A stretch of DNA of 64,000 nucleotides. Source: Clitopilus passeckerianus (lineage: Eukaryota; Basidiomycota; Agaricomycetes; Agaricales; Entolomataceae). Of this stretch, positions 1-9,854 are shown piece after piece. Made by a program: the position numbers and the translations under genes. Numbering within the stretch: the stretch's first letter is position 1; every line of letters begins with the position of its first letter. The notes under the pieces were generated by a model. That model did no database searches. It was not told the origin of the DNA and saw only the letters and a list, made by a program, of their open reading frames with translations. The stretch lies in contig CALYLX010000008.1 in NCBI GenBank assembly GCA_944990035.1, forward strand, positions 372,001 through 436,000. The letters run 5' to 3'.

Positions 1-497
1 TTGGAAGAAGCGCCCAAGAATCTTACCACTGGCCAGGTAGATGATTCCAAATCATTGGTGCGGCTTGGGGACGTCGCGTACGCATCCGCCTTGGTGGGTT
101 TGTCCTGATCTTGATACATTCATCTCTGATGCTCAATGCCCAGATCACTGAGGTCATCACCCATTATGTCTGCGGGTGGGGCATTCCCGAGACATATAGG
201 GTTCCGTGTCATCCTCTCATTGCTGGGAAGGTCCAAGTCAAGTACAAGGACAGGCTCAAGCACCTACGAGATCTTTGGAACACGTCAGAGCGAACGGTCA
301 TGGAGGTGTTCCTGAAGCTTGTCTCAGACCGGATCAGAGGCACCTTTGACGAGAAGATCAGGTCAGTTCATACCTTCCTTAACTTTCCAGAGCTCATGTC
401 ACTTCTGCTTCATAGCCATATAGACGCTTTGAACTACAAACAAATTTACAACTCTTATGGACACCATTGCAGGCAAGAGTGTTCTGCGGACCTCTAG
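1..497 (+). CDS. 3' end of an uncharacterised gene, cut by the window start
   Basis: The model is join(1..36,144..361,473..497), giving the last 92 residues of a protein that begins before the window. The first intron runs from GTAGAT to TGCCCAG with a CTCAAT branch-like site. The second runs from GTCAGT to TTGCAG, and the last exon adds eight residues before a TAG. The readable part is rich in basic and hydrophobic residues (for example RVPCHPLIAGKVQVKYKDR), with no motif I can assign. A 29-nt alternative for the second intron is too short for a basidiomycete. Coding character rests only on frame continuity across two splice sites, so the call is tentative. Confidence 0.4.
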
Positions 498-827
498 GTC
501 GAGATGGTATATATTTTGGCAAGGCGGTACTCATTCCCGTGGTCTTGTTCTGTAACCTTAACGTCCAAATTCGTGTTTCATCTGATTTTGTATGGAGGCG
601 GTTTTTTCCAGGTTTAGCCTGAGGAGCCATTCTAAATATTTCCGCTGCAGCTAGTGTACAATATAGACTATCAAATCCAAATCAAAGTTTGGTTGGTTCT
701 CAGTGCCCGATCTCTTTTAAACCATTATGCTCGCAGCACCGTCTTCTCTGTTTTGATCAAACCACGGCACCGAATCTGAAGGGACCCGTGGAGTAGCAAC
801 GGCTCTCCATGTAACTAATTCAATGTT
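498..827. other. intergenic stretch, nothing recognised
   Basis: This stretch is AT-rich, with several stop codons in all frames and no repeat or structural RNA that I can see. Confidence 0.4.
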
Positions 828-1080
828 ATGGCCAACCCTCAAGCCGCCGTAGATCAGACAACAGGCTCTTATTGTGTTGGGTAAGCTCTGCAGCCAAGTT
901 TCCAATTTGCGCACTCTCTAACATTCTTCTTATAGGAATGAGCTCCAAAACGACGTGGCCTCTCCTTCCCAGGTAGACGGTCAAGAAGAAAACACCCGCA
1001 AGGTCACCGAGCCGAAAGACGACTCGGATATGAAACCTCTACCTCAAGTTGAAGTCCTTGGTCCTAAAGTTACAAGATAG
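828..1080 (+). CDS. small hypothetical protein, 65 aa, two exons
   Basis: The model is join(828..880,936..1080). The ATG opens an exon ending in GTAAGC. The 55-nt intron has a CTCTAAC branch site and a TTATAG acceptor, and the second exon stays open to TAG at 1078-1080. The product is short, hydrophilic and charged, with a Lys/Glu/Asp-rich middle and no signal peptide or membrane segment. I do not recognise it. It could instead be a fragment of a longer gene. The support is a well-formed intron and a frame kept across it. Confidence 0.4.
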
Positions 1081-1516
1081 TCAAGCACAGAAACGGGTGG
1101 TATGCCCCCAATTCGACTTCTCTCTGACTTTTCAACCTCCACCGACATTCCAAAGCACCTCATGGATTCCCTCGGCAGACACTTCTGTCGATCCTGGTGG
1201 GGTGGGTTCATTTGATATAACTGACGTAGTTTCAAGCTTTAAGCTACAATTCGCCCGGCTTCAATGAACAATCAAATATGCTCGGTCTTCCGGTAACTTG
1301 CCTCGCTCAAGACATATCCGACCCTTCACATATCTCCTTTACCTAAGCGCGAGTTATTGTAGTGACGAGACTGTAGGTATCTGTTCAATTCTCCTCCACA
1401 CGGCGCCGCGGCAGTGACTATTGCCTGCAGGCCAAATCCTGGAAGACCGGAAATAAGCCGGGTCATGCTGTCCCTTCCTGTTTGCAATAACGATGCCGAT
1501 GAAAGCCGGGTGGCCC

Positions 1517-1526
1517 TTTTATTTAA
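1517..1526 (+). promoter_or_regulatory. putative TATA box
   Basis: TTTTATTTAA lies about 65 nt upstream of the ATG at 1589, a usual spacing for a basidiomycete core promoter. Confidence 0.35.
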
Positions 1527-1588
1527 GGCAGGCCTGCAATATACTACGTCGACAAGCTCCCTTACCGCTATTTTCAATACACAACAAG

Positions 1589-2176
1589 ATGGCTCAACCA
1601 ATCTCCACACCCACTGTTCTCAACGACCAGAAGACCATCGGGCTGGGAAGCCAGTTGTTAAGACGCAAGCAGGTGTGTCGGCCAATTTCCACTACCATGG
1701 AGCATCACTTAAGCAACTCTTTATCTTTTAAACAGCCGCATCTCCTGGGTTTGTTCTTTGGCCCACGCTGTACCAGGCCGATTGCGGTTCCCGTGCTCAC
1801 TCGAAGGGGCCCGACAGGCCCTGGCTGGGAAAACGACCTTATCAACAATTTTATTGTCGAAACATGGGTGGCCCCTGACTTAGGATCACACCTGTGGACC
1901 TACGGGAACGAACACGTCCTCTACATGCCTGCTGGATCTGCTGCAGACGACATTATGAAAGGAATGGAGTTTGTCATGTTTTACGAATCCCAGGAGGACC
2001 CAGTCCCGGCGAAAGAAAATCGCTATCTCGCCTCTCTTAGGCATGGGTGTCCGGGACCAGCCTGGTTCGGCCCCATCCTTCTTATGCTTCTAAACGAAGG
2101 AGGCGAAGTCATCTCTTTTCCTGGTGTCAACTGTCAGCTCGAGGTAGAACTGGCCAAACGAGCAGTTATCTGGTAA
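1589..2176 (+). CDS. hypothetical protein, 174 aa
   Basis: The model starts at ATG 1589 and has one probable intron, 1673..1735, 63 nt, GTGTGT to TTTAAACAG. That length is a multiple of three, so the unspliced frame also stays open. The product is compact, with many Gly, Pro and aromatic residues (motifs TWVAPDLGSHLWTYGNEH and GPAWFGPILLMLLNEGGE) and no signal peptide or transmembrane run. No family is recognised. A TATA-like box upstream supports the start. Without homology it remains possible that the intron is retained, giving 195 residues. Confidence 0.5.
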   Translation: MAQPISTPTVLNDQKTIGLGSQLLRRKQVCRPISTTMEHHLSNSLSFKQPHLLGLFFGPRCTRPIAVPVLTRRGPTGPGWENDLINNFIVETWVAPDLGSHLWTYGNEHVLYMPAGSAADDIMKGMEFVMFYESQEDPVPAKENRYLASLRHGCPGPAWFGPILLMLLNEGGEVISFPGVNCQLEVELAKRAVIW

Positions 2177-2499
2177 ACATTCAATTCATCTCCCGGCTAT
2201 TGACATTGCTAACTACTGGCCTGTAATTAGCGCAATCACCCACCTCAGTCGTGTGGGAAACTAAGATGGAGGACTAAATTACCATACTTGACTACTATGC
2301 CCCATTTTTCCCAACAAACGAGATCCATTGTTGTCTACTTGTACTATGTTTACCAAATCAACTATGAAGCTACCATTGTTAACGAATCTATGTCACAACT
2401 ATGCCACCTTTTGTGCGAATGAAAGCCGGTCCTTCGAAAGCCGTTCCTATACCGGTTACTAAATCTCACAACCTATTGAATCCTACTAGAACGCCGGAA
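2177..2499. other. intergenic region, promoter of the next gene
   Basis: No coding potential is seen. The stretch is AT-rich and leads into a TATA box. Confidence 0.4.
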
Positions 2500-2507
2500 T
2501 ATATATA
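2500..2507 (+). promoter_or_regulatory. TATA box
   Basis: TATATATA followed by GG lies 22 nt upstream of the ATG at 2529, so the 5' leader would be very short or the start site lies inside the box region. Confidence 0.45.
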
Positions 2508-2528
2508 GGAGACATTGGACGGTGCTCA

Positions 2529-3578
2529 ATGTCGCCGAAGCATTCAATCATGGAACGTCCCCCAAAGCGAGCTCTTGAACACCCCGATATTTCATCCCAA
2601 GTCCTACCTTACGTGTCAGTTTTCGATTTGCAAGTGTTTAAGCTTTGCTCTCTGGCCTGTGCTGAGGCAGCGGCAGCCAAAGCGCTAAGTCGACATCGAG
2701 CTCTCGTCGAGCCTCTTTCTCTGGACCTGGTTTCGGACTCGAGCTCGGAATCCGACAGCTCAGATTCCAATCACTCTAACGACGGTTACGAGAGCTTTTG
2801 CCAGTCGTTGTACGCCAGGAGTTCATATATATTTGGCCCCAGTGTTACCCAGTTTGCTCTCCCTTGGATCGGGCAGAAAGCCGCAGCCAGTAATACGATC
2901 TATTTGGCTACGCCTGGTGCTATGGCAGCCTGGTGGTTGGATAGCTTTTACGACAGTGGATGGCAGCTGATGACGCATGGAGTTGTCGACAGCATTTACG
3001 ATGAAGGGCGGGAGTCTGATCCGTTGGAGCTCAACCTCACCGGTCACACGAAGAAGGTTTCCGTTATACGCGTATTCCATCCGGTAAGAAAGCCAGTTGA
3101 GTTGTTCGTAATTCTATGCTCAACGATTTTTCATCAGGAGAGATCTTTCAACGTCAAGATCCTTTATTTTAATCAGATAACCGCAATCCCCGTCATACTC
3201 AGTGTCAACCTCACCAGTGAGATGATCTGGGTAGACAACGGAGCTTTCTATTCCTTTCACCCTCGTCTTCTGAGAGCAGAACGAGCGGTCATCCGCAAGG
3301 AATTTTCTGCTTCCACAGTCATCGAAGAATCGGCCAGAGGCCTTATCGTTGGCTCCAACATCCAGAACCTGGGCATGTCCAGATGCAGTGGCGGGATACA
3401 CTGTTCACGACGCCTGTTTTATCTCGAGAAGGGGATAGGACCTGCAGTTTTGTGGAGATTCTCTTGGGTCGATGATGATGAGTTAGAAACCGAATTCTTG
3501 AATTTTCCATACAAATGGTGCATTGGTAGACTTCCTTGTTGCCACTCCAACCTTCCGCTGCCTGCAATCGCCCATTAG
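2529..3578 (+). CDS. agaricomycete hypothetical protein, 331 aa after splicing
   Basis: The open frame of 349 codons contains a well-formed 54-nt intron at 3084..3137 (GTAAGA, CTCAAC branch, CATCAG acceptor). Splicing removes 18 codons in frame. Residues 20-60 resemble the weak F-box-like start found in many large agaricomycete families (VLPYVSVFDLQVFKLCSLAC). A Ser/Asp-rich low-complexity stretch follows at about 70-85. The later part, with NTIYLATPGAMAAWWLDSF and VIRVFHPVRKPVELFVI, reads like a conserved cytosolic family of these fungi whose role is unknown. There is no signal peptide. The F-box reading is an inference and could be wrong. Confidence 0.6.
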   Translation: MSPKHSIMERPPKRALEHPDISSQVLPYVSVFDLQVFKLCSLACAEAAAAKALSRHRALVEPLSLDLVSDSSSESDSSDSNHSNDGYESFCQSLYARSSYIFGPSVTQFALPWIGQKAAASNTIYLATPGAMAAWWLDSFYDSGWQLMTHGVVDSIYDEGRESDPLELNLTGHTKKVSVIRVFHPVRKPVELFVILCSTIFHQERSFNVKILYFNQITAIPVILSVNLTSEMIWVDNGAFYSFHPRLLRAERAVIRKEFSASTVIEESARGLIVGSNIQNLGMSRCSGGIHCSRRLFYLEKGIGPAVLWRFSWVDDDELETEFLNFPYKWCIGRLPCCHSNLPLPAIAH

Positions 3579-4033
3579 TCAATCTTGACCCTGTTTTAAG
3601 TAGCTAGAAACTGCGGCCAACAATGTTACACTGACCTTGCGGCCGATATAGTTGAAGTTGAGTTGAATCCTTCTGTTCTTTGGAGACTAAGCAGTTCGGC
3701 TGCAGTCCGATCTGGTATATTTGGGGTAGCGATCTCTGAGTCTCGCTGATCTTTCTCCAGTGCCAGAGAAATTCCATGCCAACGGCTTCTATTTTAATGA
3801 CCTGTTGCACATCGCTTGAAGCCGAAGTATAATAACTGGACAATAGACGCTCATTACGACCGTCCGGTAATCAAAGCCGTAATAGAGTCCGATTGATATA
3901 AAGGCCTGAACTCATCCTTGTTCGTAAACCCGGCCTCCATAAGGGACCCTAGCTTTGAGTCTGTTACCAGCGTAATACGCGCGTTTCCACCACGAATACT
4001 TTAGCTGCCTACTGTAACTCTCTGTTGAGAGAA
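3579..4033. other. intergenic region with putative promoter
   Basis: No gene was found. A GATATAAAGG TATA-like box at about 3895-3904 lies roughly 130 nt upstream of the DUF6698 start at 4034. Confidence 0.4.
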
Positions 4034-5147
4034 ATGCCCCATGATGAGAATGAGCCCTCTTCAAGCCCACCTTCCTCGTACTACAAACGTTCTCAGGATC
4101 TAGACTCTGCCCTGGACGCTGGTCCAAGGAAGAAGCCGTAGGTGTCTTGATAAAGAAATACTAATCAGCGATCATCACAACGACTAACGATGTCCCTGTG
4201 TCAGGTGCCACTCAGATCCTCTCGTTCATCATGGCCGACATTTTGGCCGGACCGTGCACGCAATGTGTAATATTCATGTCCTTTTACTGAACGGCATCTT
4301 TAGAGGCATCGAGTCAGACTCAGAAGATTTCTCTGGGAGTGAGGCGAGCTCTACCGCAGAGTGAGCTTTCAGCGCAGTGTGTTCATGGATGCACTTGGCT
4401 AACACTTCTCCAACATATGTAGTCCCTCCCGAGAGAAACAAATTTATAAAGCTCTCCTAAAAATGGTTCCTGACCTGGAGAGGCGGCTTAAACGCGCGTC
4501 TGAAGAAGAGCTGAGGCATATCGCGGAGCTTGTGAGTGTGCCTCAATTCCAATTGATTCACAAACACAACCCGGATTTGGCCTGATAATCCTTCCCAGTT
4601 ACAGAAGGGCGTGTCCAATGCAAGATCCGACGACACAAAGAGTTTAAAATCCGCTGTCATTGAATGGATCACTCCCCGTGGCGTCCCCCTCGTCCCACCA
4701 CTTTCAAAGAACGTCAAAAGCGATAGAGGATTTCATCACGAGGCCACCGGCGCTTTATTATGCCCCGCTGATATGGACTGGAGAGATCCGGAGTGCGTCG
4801 CATGGGCTATGCTTCACCCGTCTTGCCATATTGACCTATCTGTAGCGTGAAGAAGAAGCTAAGGAGCGCTGAGTACACCGTGAGCGGCGATCAGTGGCCC
4901 ATACTTCTTTACAAGGATTATCGCTTCGATCCGGATAACCCATGGGAGGGCCTGTTCCGCAGCGATATGCTTATTACGGTAGGTCAAGCTCATTTACTGA
5001 CATTCTACTATGAAATAATGAAAAAAGGCATACAAACACGTCTTTACTTCACCGAGCTCGGTAGACTCGAAGGAGATCAAAGCTACCCGTTCAGGGAACG
5101 CTCGAATTCATGGAATGGAGCGAGTAACAACACCATCAGGGGGTTGA
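4034..5147 (+). pseudogene. DUF6698 gene, 5' part, split by a 21.7-kb insertion
   Basis: The exons are 4034..4137, 4205..4360, 4423..4531, 4599..4792, 4846..4978 and 5028..5133. The product matches the agaricomycete DUF6698 family, including DPLVHHGRHFGRT, RGFHHEATGALLCP and the GDQWPILLYKDYRF block. Intron positions and phases equal those of the paralogue at 24501-25968, with exons of 194 and 133 nt in both. The last exon breaks after residues VTTP at the CATCAGGGG end of the inserted element and stops at 5145-5147 inside it. The rest of the gene resumes at 26848. No stop or frameshift is seen in either half, so the break looks recent. The family's function is unknown; it is probably an intracellular protein. 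Confidence 0.85.
5134..5142 (+). repeat. left terminal inverted repeat of the 21.7-kb element
   Basis: CATCAGGGG, the reverse complement of 26837-26845. Just inside are repeated TGATG and GCTGACCC words (5146-5240) that look like subterminal repeats. Confidence 0.75.
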
Positions 5148-5709
5148 TGGGTTGATGATATTCCTAGCTGGCAATGACCGATGCGCGGATTCCTGCTGAC
5201 CCATGCTGAGCCAAGCTGGTTGATGCTGACCCTGGATCTTTGACGACAATTAAATGTATTATTTCAACTGCGGTGTCAGAGCCTGGAAAGATTCAGTGGC
5301 TTCCGATATCCATCATCAAGGTATTAATGCTGTCCCAAGGGCATGATGTCGTTGAATCCGAACAATGCGCTCAATCTTGGAGCTCCGACGGTTGGGCATC
5401 GTGCTGAACATGACAAGAGTAGCTCAAGCAGAAAATATATGTTGTTTTCATGTTCATGTCCAGCTGGATAGGCGAGAGATGGTCTGCGACAGGAAGGAAT
5501 GTTCTCTTGACAGTAAATTGTCAACCGGAACGAAATATTTGCATACGATCCCCGCCAGTTCGCAGTCTCACTGATGTCTCCCACTGAAGAATCTTTTTGT
5601 ATAAGCATCCATCTGATACCTAGAAACCCCGTAGTTCACTTTGTATAACCAGTATTGGACATTCACAAGCTGGCTCAAGGGAGTATACTAGGCATTAATG
5701 TTTGGTAGT
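5148..5709. other. left noncoding arm of the transposon
   Basis: No gene is seen. GCTGACCC/GCTGAGCC/GCTGACCC words recur within 5190-5240, as expected for transposase-binding subterminal repeats. The rest is the 3' flank of the transposase gene. Confidence 0.45.
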
Positions 5710-7897
5710 CTATACGAGTTCTACGTCAACCTCAGATTCAGACTCTATCACCTCCTCAACGTCGTCTTCCCAAGCATCATCGTCTGAAGAGTGCTCGCTT
5801 CCCAGATCATCATTATCGCGATCGCGTAGTCCAAGCTCACCATCCGAGCTGTTACCGCCGTCATCATCTCTGACAGTAGACCTCAGAGCCTCTGGGGCCT
5901 CTCCTTCCTGAGCTGTTCGATCATGATATATAGGGGGAGGTGCGGTAACAGAGGAAGACCACGTATACTTGTGGCCAACAGCCAGACCCCATTGATAGCG
6001 CATGAACATATCTCGATCCGCAAATCTAGATGGATGGTGTTAGACATCTATTGTATGACGTGAAAATGAGTCATACCTGTTGATATAGTATTCCCTCCAC
6101 TCGGACGCATCTCTTGCAAGTTTTGAAATGCCAACTCCCGCAGGAGATCTTCTGCAGAGTGAGAACCGTGGTATGAGGTGGCATCCGCGCACAACATCGT
6201 TTGGATCCACAAACCCAAAGGCATTATCGGCCGCAACGGGAGGAAACGTGAGCCGGTCAAGCTGGAATTTACCAGCTGGCCTGAGGTGCTGATACCAGCG
6301 AACCCACAGTACATCAAGCCGACGAGGGGTTCCGTCTGTGCCAACCCCGGTGCAGACCACATTGACGTGAAAGATCTTCAGAACTTCGGCGTAGACAAAT
6401 GGGTGCTCATCGTCTTTGATTGGTGAGCCCTCTTCCAGGGACGGCGATAGTATCATGATGTTGCAGCGGGGTGTGTTTGGATTGATTGCGTCTTGACAGC
6501 GTCGAACATCGTATGTCGTGTAATTGAAGCGCATGGTCTGATGCTCATACATGCGGTCACGCTGCAGAAAGAAAGAGATAGACTCCTGGGCATAAGTAGC
6601 TGATTGCCCAAACATGCTTTGAGCACGGGGTAGGATATGGGCTTTCAACGCTGCCATAAAACCCTGGCAAGTTCTAAGACCAAGTGACGGCAAGGGCATA
6701 TACAACAATTGCTCACCTTGATAGCTGGATCTCCCGTATTTTGCCGAATGAACGAGTAGATATCACACGGATGGTTTTGCGAATCCCCAACCCAGTACGG
6801 TTCATCAAGAGATTTGGGGTTCCTTCGATGCCGCCGAGTCTTCTTGCTGGGAATGGACACCTTAGTCTTGGACCGAATCAACTGTAAACGGGCTTGTCGT
6901 CTTTCGATCTGGGCTATCTGTTTGACGTAGTCTCGTCGATTCGTTCGGCGGTATCTAGCCTTTGACGTCCGGTGCTCGAGTTCGCTCTGCATTAAGCGGG
7001 AGTATGTTAGCGTGCTTGACACCGAGACCAAAGCCAAGCTTACGATTTCAGTCGAATAAGAATCAATCGTGCCAAGGCGTCGAATGGTGGCAACGTAATC
7101 CCCCATGGCATGGAACTTGTACGTGTTTAGATTCAGCTCCTTTGGGCGCCGTTCATATCGTCGGGGTGGCTCGGGTATTTCGGAAGTAATTGCCTCTACT
7201 GAGACAGGTCCAGCATTATCCTGAGAAAGAGATGATGGCGACAAGTCCGTTTGTGCCATGTGGGTTTCCGCCGAGGGCTTCGTCGAAGGTCTCTGAGAAG
7301 AGGGAGTAGGCACTCGACCCTGTCCGCTGAGAGACGTTACCACCCGTTCTTTCGCCTTTCTTGAGGCCGCTTCGGTCCGTCGTGCTCTGGCATCGGCCTC
7401 TTTCTGGAGTTCCCGGGTTTCGAAGGCTTTAGCTGTCTTTGCCTTGAAATTACGGAGCTGAGTGCCCAATTCTGTAGTGCAGTCGGACAGAAGATTGAGT
7501 GTAGAGTCGGTATGCATTCGTAGCTTTGCGAGGCCATGCCAAGATGCGAAAGTGTACAGAACTTGCAATAATTGCAGGTTGTACTTTGTTTCTAACAATC
7601 CATCAAAAACTGGGATTGCACACTGTTATAGCATACGTCAGCATTGCAACATGCATGAAAGCGGCAGAAATGACCTGTAACATGTCCTCCCAGTCACGAG
7701 CAGCTAAGTTGCGCATTTCTGAACAGTTTCTGCGAAATTTTCGAATAGTGTCGAGGCCAAATGTAGGAACTTGACGATAACTAGAGGAAATGAGTACAAA
7801 GGGGTAGAAGAGGCTCTGAACGACTGACCGAGAATCTAATTCAGTGATGAGGGAACTTCCGCCGGCAGCACAATCAAGGATACGAAGGAGATGTATG
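5710..7897 (-). pseudogene. Plavaka-type transposase, 3' part
   Basis: The exons on the minus strand are 7829..7897, 7675..7780, 7044..7622, 6717..6986, 6077..6663 and 5710..6025. They encode hallmark Plavaka blocks: RYRQVPTFGLDTIRKFRR, AARDWEDMLQ, AKLRMHTDSTL, the GTIDSYSTE..ELEHR block split by a 57-nt intron, FNYTTYDVRRCQDAINP and RDMFMRYQWGLAVGH. An acidic Asp/Glu/Ser-rich tail ends the protein. The part is separated from its 5' exons by the LTR element at 7903-14892. Together the two parts total 3,864 nt (1287 aa) with no stop or frameshift when one AAAAG copy is counted, so the gene was intact until the insertion. The product would be a nuclear cut-and-paste transposase. Confidence 0.88.
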
Positions 7898-7902
7898 AAA
7901 AG

Positions 7903-8364
7903 TGTTAAGCTAGTATCGCTACGCGCTTAACTAAGTATCAAGGGTTCAGCTGCTTAGTCCTCTACCAGCCTTTGTAGAGACGAGCGAGAGAAATCGAGCG
8001 AGTCGAAGTTAAAGCAAATAGCGATGTATAGGCTTTTAGGTCAAGCTGGGGAAGCAAGACCGAAAGTGTGAAAGTATTTATACATGAAGAGTAGGGCTAA
8101 GGGTTGGGCATTGCGCAGCAATGCTAAGTAAGCAAAAGTAAGTATGACTCGGAGTGAGTCAGAGTAAGAGTCACGACGAGTCATGGTAAGTAAATATAGT
8201 ACAAGTATCCCACGATCGTGAGAATACTGAGTAATCATAGCTAAAGGGATGAGTAATGCGCAGCAGTACTGAGTAATTGTATAAACGTAAGCGGGGCGGG
8301 GATAGTAATGGTAGATGAGTAAAAGGAAAAAGAGTCCGGGTGCGTATCCAAGGTAACTGTAACA
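7903..8364 (-). repeat. 3' LTR of the chromovirus (left copy)
   Basis: 462 bp, identical by eye to 14431-14892. It holds the same TATA (8075-8082) and start-site sequence, and a CACGATCGTG palindrome at about 8211-8220. On the coding strand a purine-rich GCGAGAGGGTAA just upstream (8365-8376) may serve as the polypurine tract. Confidence 0.95.
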
Positions 8365-8397
8365 TTACCCTCTCGCTAGCGTTGAAGTCACCTGACT

Positions 8398-9279
8398 TCA
8401 ATTCTTCTTCTTGCCCCAGAAATGGCGGTCTATGTTCTTCCAATAGCGTTGTGGACAGTTAACCGGGTAATGGCCTGGGCCGCGATGATGACACAGACGA
8501 CAAACAAAACGAAAGCAATGGTATTGTCGATGTCTGCCTCCGCAAACATAGCATCGGAAGTGTCTGGGCGGTGGTGGCTGGTTGGCAAGGTATCCGGTAC
8601 GCGGCGCCTTCTGTGACGAGATCGTTGAGGAAGAGGGTTCACCAGAGTTGGCGAATCTGACTCTGGTGGGCTTTCGAATGCGGAGAGGTAAGGTGTCGGT
8701 GGGTTTGACATTTGGGTTGACGTTTTCCTTGTCGCTATCTTGATCCTCGGGTGTAGTTTGAATGAAGGGATTGTGCTTTATCTTGGCGGCGGTAGCAAGG
8801 TTGGTGACGGGGGGGAATTCTTGGAGGGTTCCTCGAACCTGACGTGCCGTGAGAATCGTCGGTTCTTCGGTGGTTTGATCTTCCTCAGGCCCCCAGGGAT
8901 TGGCGGCAAGGGTTTCGAAATCTGTCTCCTTCGGGTTGGGGAACCAACTTCGTCGTTCAGGATAGTGCTGATCAAGGAAGGCTGTACCTCCGGCAGCGAA
9001 GAAGAGGTCGGTGAGGGTTTCCTCCGTGCGTTGGTCAGAGCTGTCAAGAGCTCGATCAAGTTCTTCAAGGGTTTTCGAATATAGGTGGCGTAGACGAGCC
9101 ACTTCGTTGCGGAATTCGGTTCTTCGGTCGTGGTAGGCTGAGCCCCGCTCTGCCACTTCGGTGAGGAGGTTGTCGTTGTTGCTCCAGGCAGTGTTTGTAC
9201 GGAGCGCCGTAACAGCGGAATCGGTTTTGAAGGTGTTAAGGATGATGGTGCGGTCGTAGGAGGAGACATTGGAGGACAT
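8398..9279 (-). CDS. third ORF of the chromovirus, 293 aa, zinc-motif protein
   Basis: The first ATG is at 9279; the frame is open to 9333 without an earlier ATG. The ORF lies just downstream of pol and ends next to the 3' LTR. The N-terminal half is helical and charged (residues 40-90, RNEVARLRHLYSKTLEELDR), the middle is Pro/Thr/Ser-rich, and the C-terminus has paired CxxC motifs (CYVCGGRHRQYHC, then FVCRLCHHRGPGHYPVNC), like a nucleic-acid-binding knuckle. It has no signal peptide or membrane segment, so it is not envelope-like. It could be a second Gag-like nucleocapsid factor. That role is an inference. Confidence 0.7.
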   Translation of the reverse strand: MSSNVSSYDRTIILNTFKTDSAVTALRTNTAWSNNDNLLTEVAERGSAYHDRRTEFRNEVARLRHLYSKTLEELDRALDSSDQRTEETLTDLFFAAGGTAFLDQHYPERRSWFPNPKETDFETLAANPWGPEEDQTTEEPTILTARQVRGTLQEFPPVTNLATAAKIKHNPFIQTTPEDQDSDKENVNPNVKPTDTLPLRIRKPTRVRFANSGEPSSSTISSQKAPRTGYLANQPPPPRHFRCYVCGGRHRQYHCFRFVCRLCHHRGPGHYPVNCPQRYWKNIDRHFWGKKKN

Positions 9280-9329
9280 TATAAGCAAGATGTGTTTGCT
9301 TCGGCAAAGTGCTGTGGGTTGATGGAGAT

Positions 9330-9854
9330 TCACCGAATGTTCTTCCTCTTCTTATAAGCTTCAAGGGTCTTCTTGGCGTTCTGGAGGTTTCTCACAGGTT
9401 CCCATGAGTTCTCCGATGTCGGATATCCTTTCCACTTGATCTTGTAAAGGATCTTCCCACGATGTCGTTTGTGTGCGACAATTTCTTCCACTTCCCATTC
9501 TTCTTCTTGATTGATGAGGTCAGGTGGCGGTTCTAGGAAATTGGGCCCATGTGTCTCGGTTTCCTTGTATGGTGTGAGGAGGGTGGCGTGGAACACAGGG
9601 TGAATTTTCCATGCTCGGGGTAGTTCTAATCTGTAGGTCAGCGGACCTAGAACTTCTTTGATCGTGAAGGGGCCTTCTCGTCGTGGCGTGAACTTCTTCG
9701 AGTAGTATGCCAGTTTTAGGTTAGTTGTTTCCAACCAAACCTTCTGTCCTTGTTCAAATGGTTTGAAGTTACTTCGGACACGTTCGGCCATCTTTCGTCT
9801 CGCAAGTTCATGGGCAGCCGCAGCTTCGTCTCGTGCTTGTTGGAGTTCTTTCAT
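9330..9854 (-). CDS. pol C-terminal part: integrase tail and chromodomain
   Basis: The 174 codons continue pol after a one-base frame break near 9896-9898. They hold the typical post-integrase region (ARRKMAERVRSNF, the GPFTIKEVLGPLTYRLELP block, WKIHPVFHATLL) and a chromodomain (WEVEEIVAHKRHRGKILYK followed by IKWKGYPTSENSWEP). Chromodomains of such elements bind modified histone tails and steer integration. The preceding pol frame ends at 9851 in a different frame. The family's usual continuation would need one more C in the run at 9896-9898, so this copy probably carries a small deletion that truncates integrase. Confidence 0.85.
   Translation of the reverse strand: MKELQQARDEAAAAHELARRKMAERVRSNFKPFEQGQKVWLETTNLKLAYYSKKFTPRREGPFTIKEVLGPLTYRLELPRAWKIHPVFHATLLTPYKETETHGPNFLEPPPDLINQEEEWEVEEIVAHKRHRGKILYKIKWKGYPTSENSWEPVRNLQNAKKTLEAYKKRKNIR

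Noticed and set aside
362..390. A 29-nt intron in the first gene
   Set aside because: Too short for the intron size seen elsewhere in the window; a longer acceptor at 472 keeps the frame.
5702..5911. Ser-rich plus-strand frame
   Set aside because: It is the antisense of the acidic tail of the Plavaka transposase.
8041..8443. Short frames inside the LTRs, present twice
   Set aside because: Identical because the LTRs are identical; there is no coding evidence.
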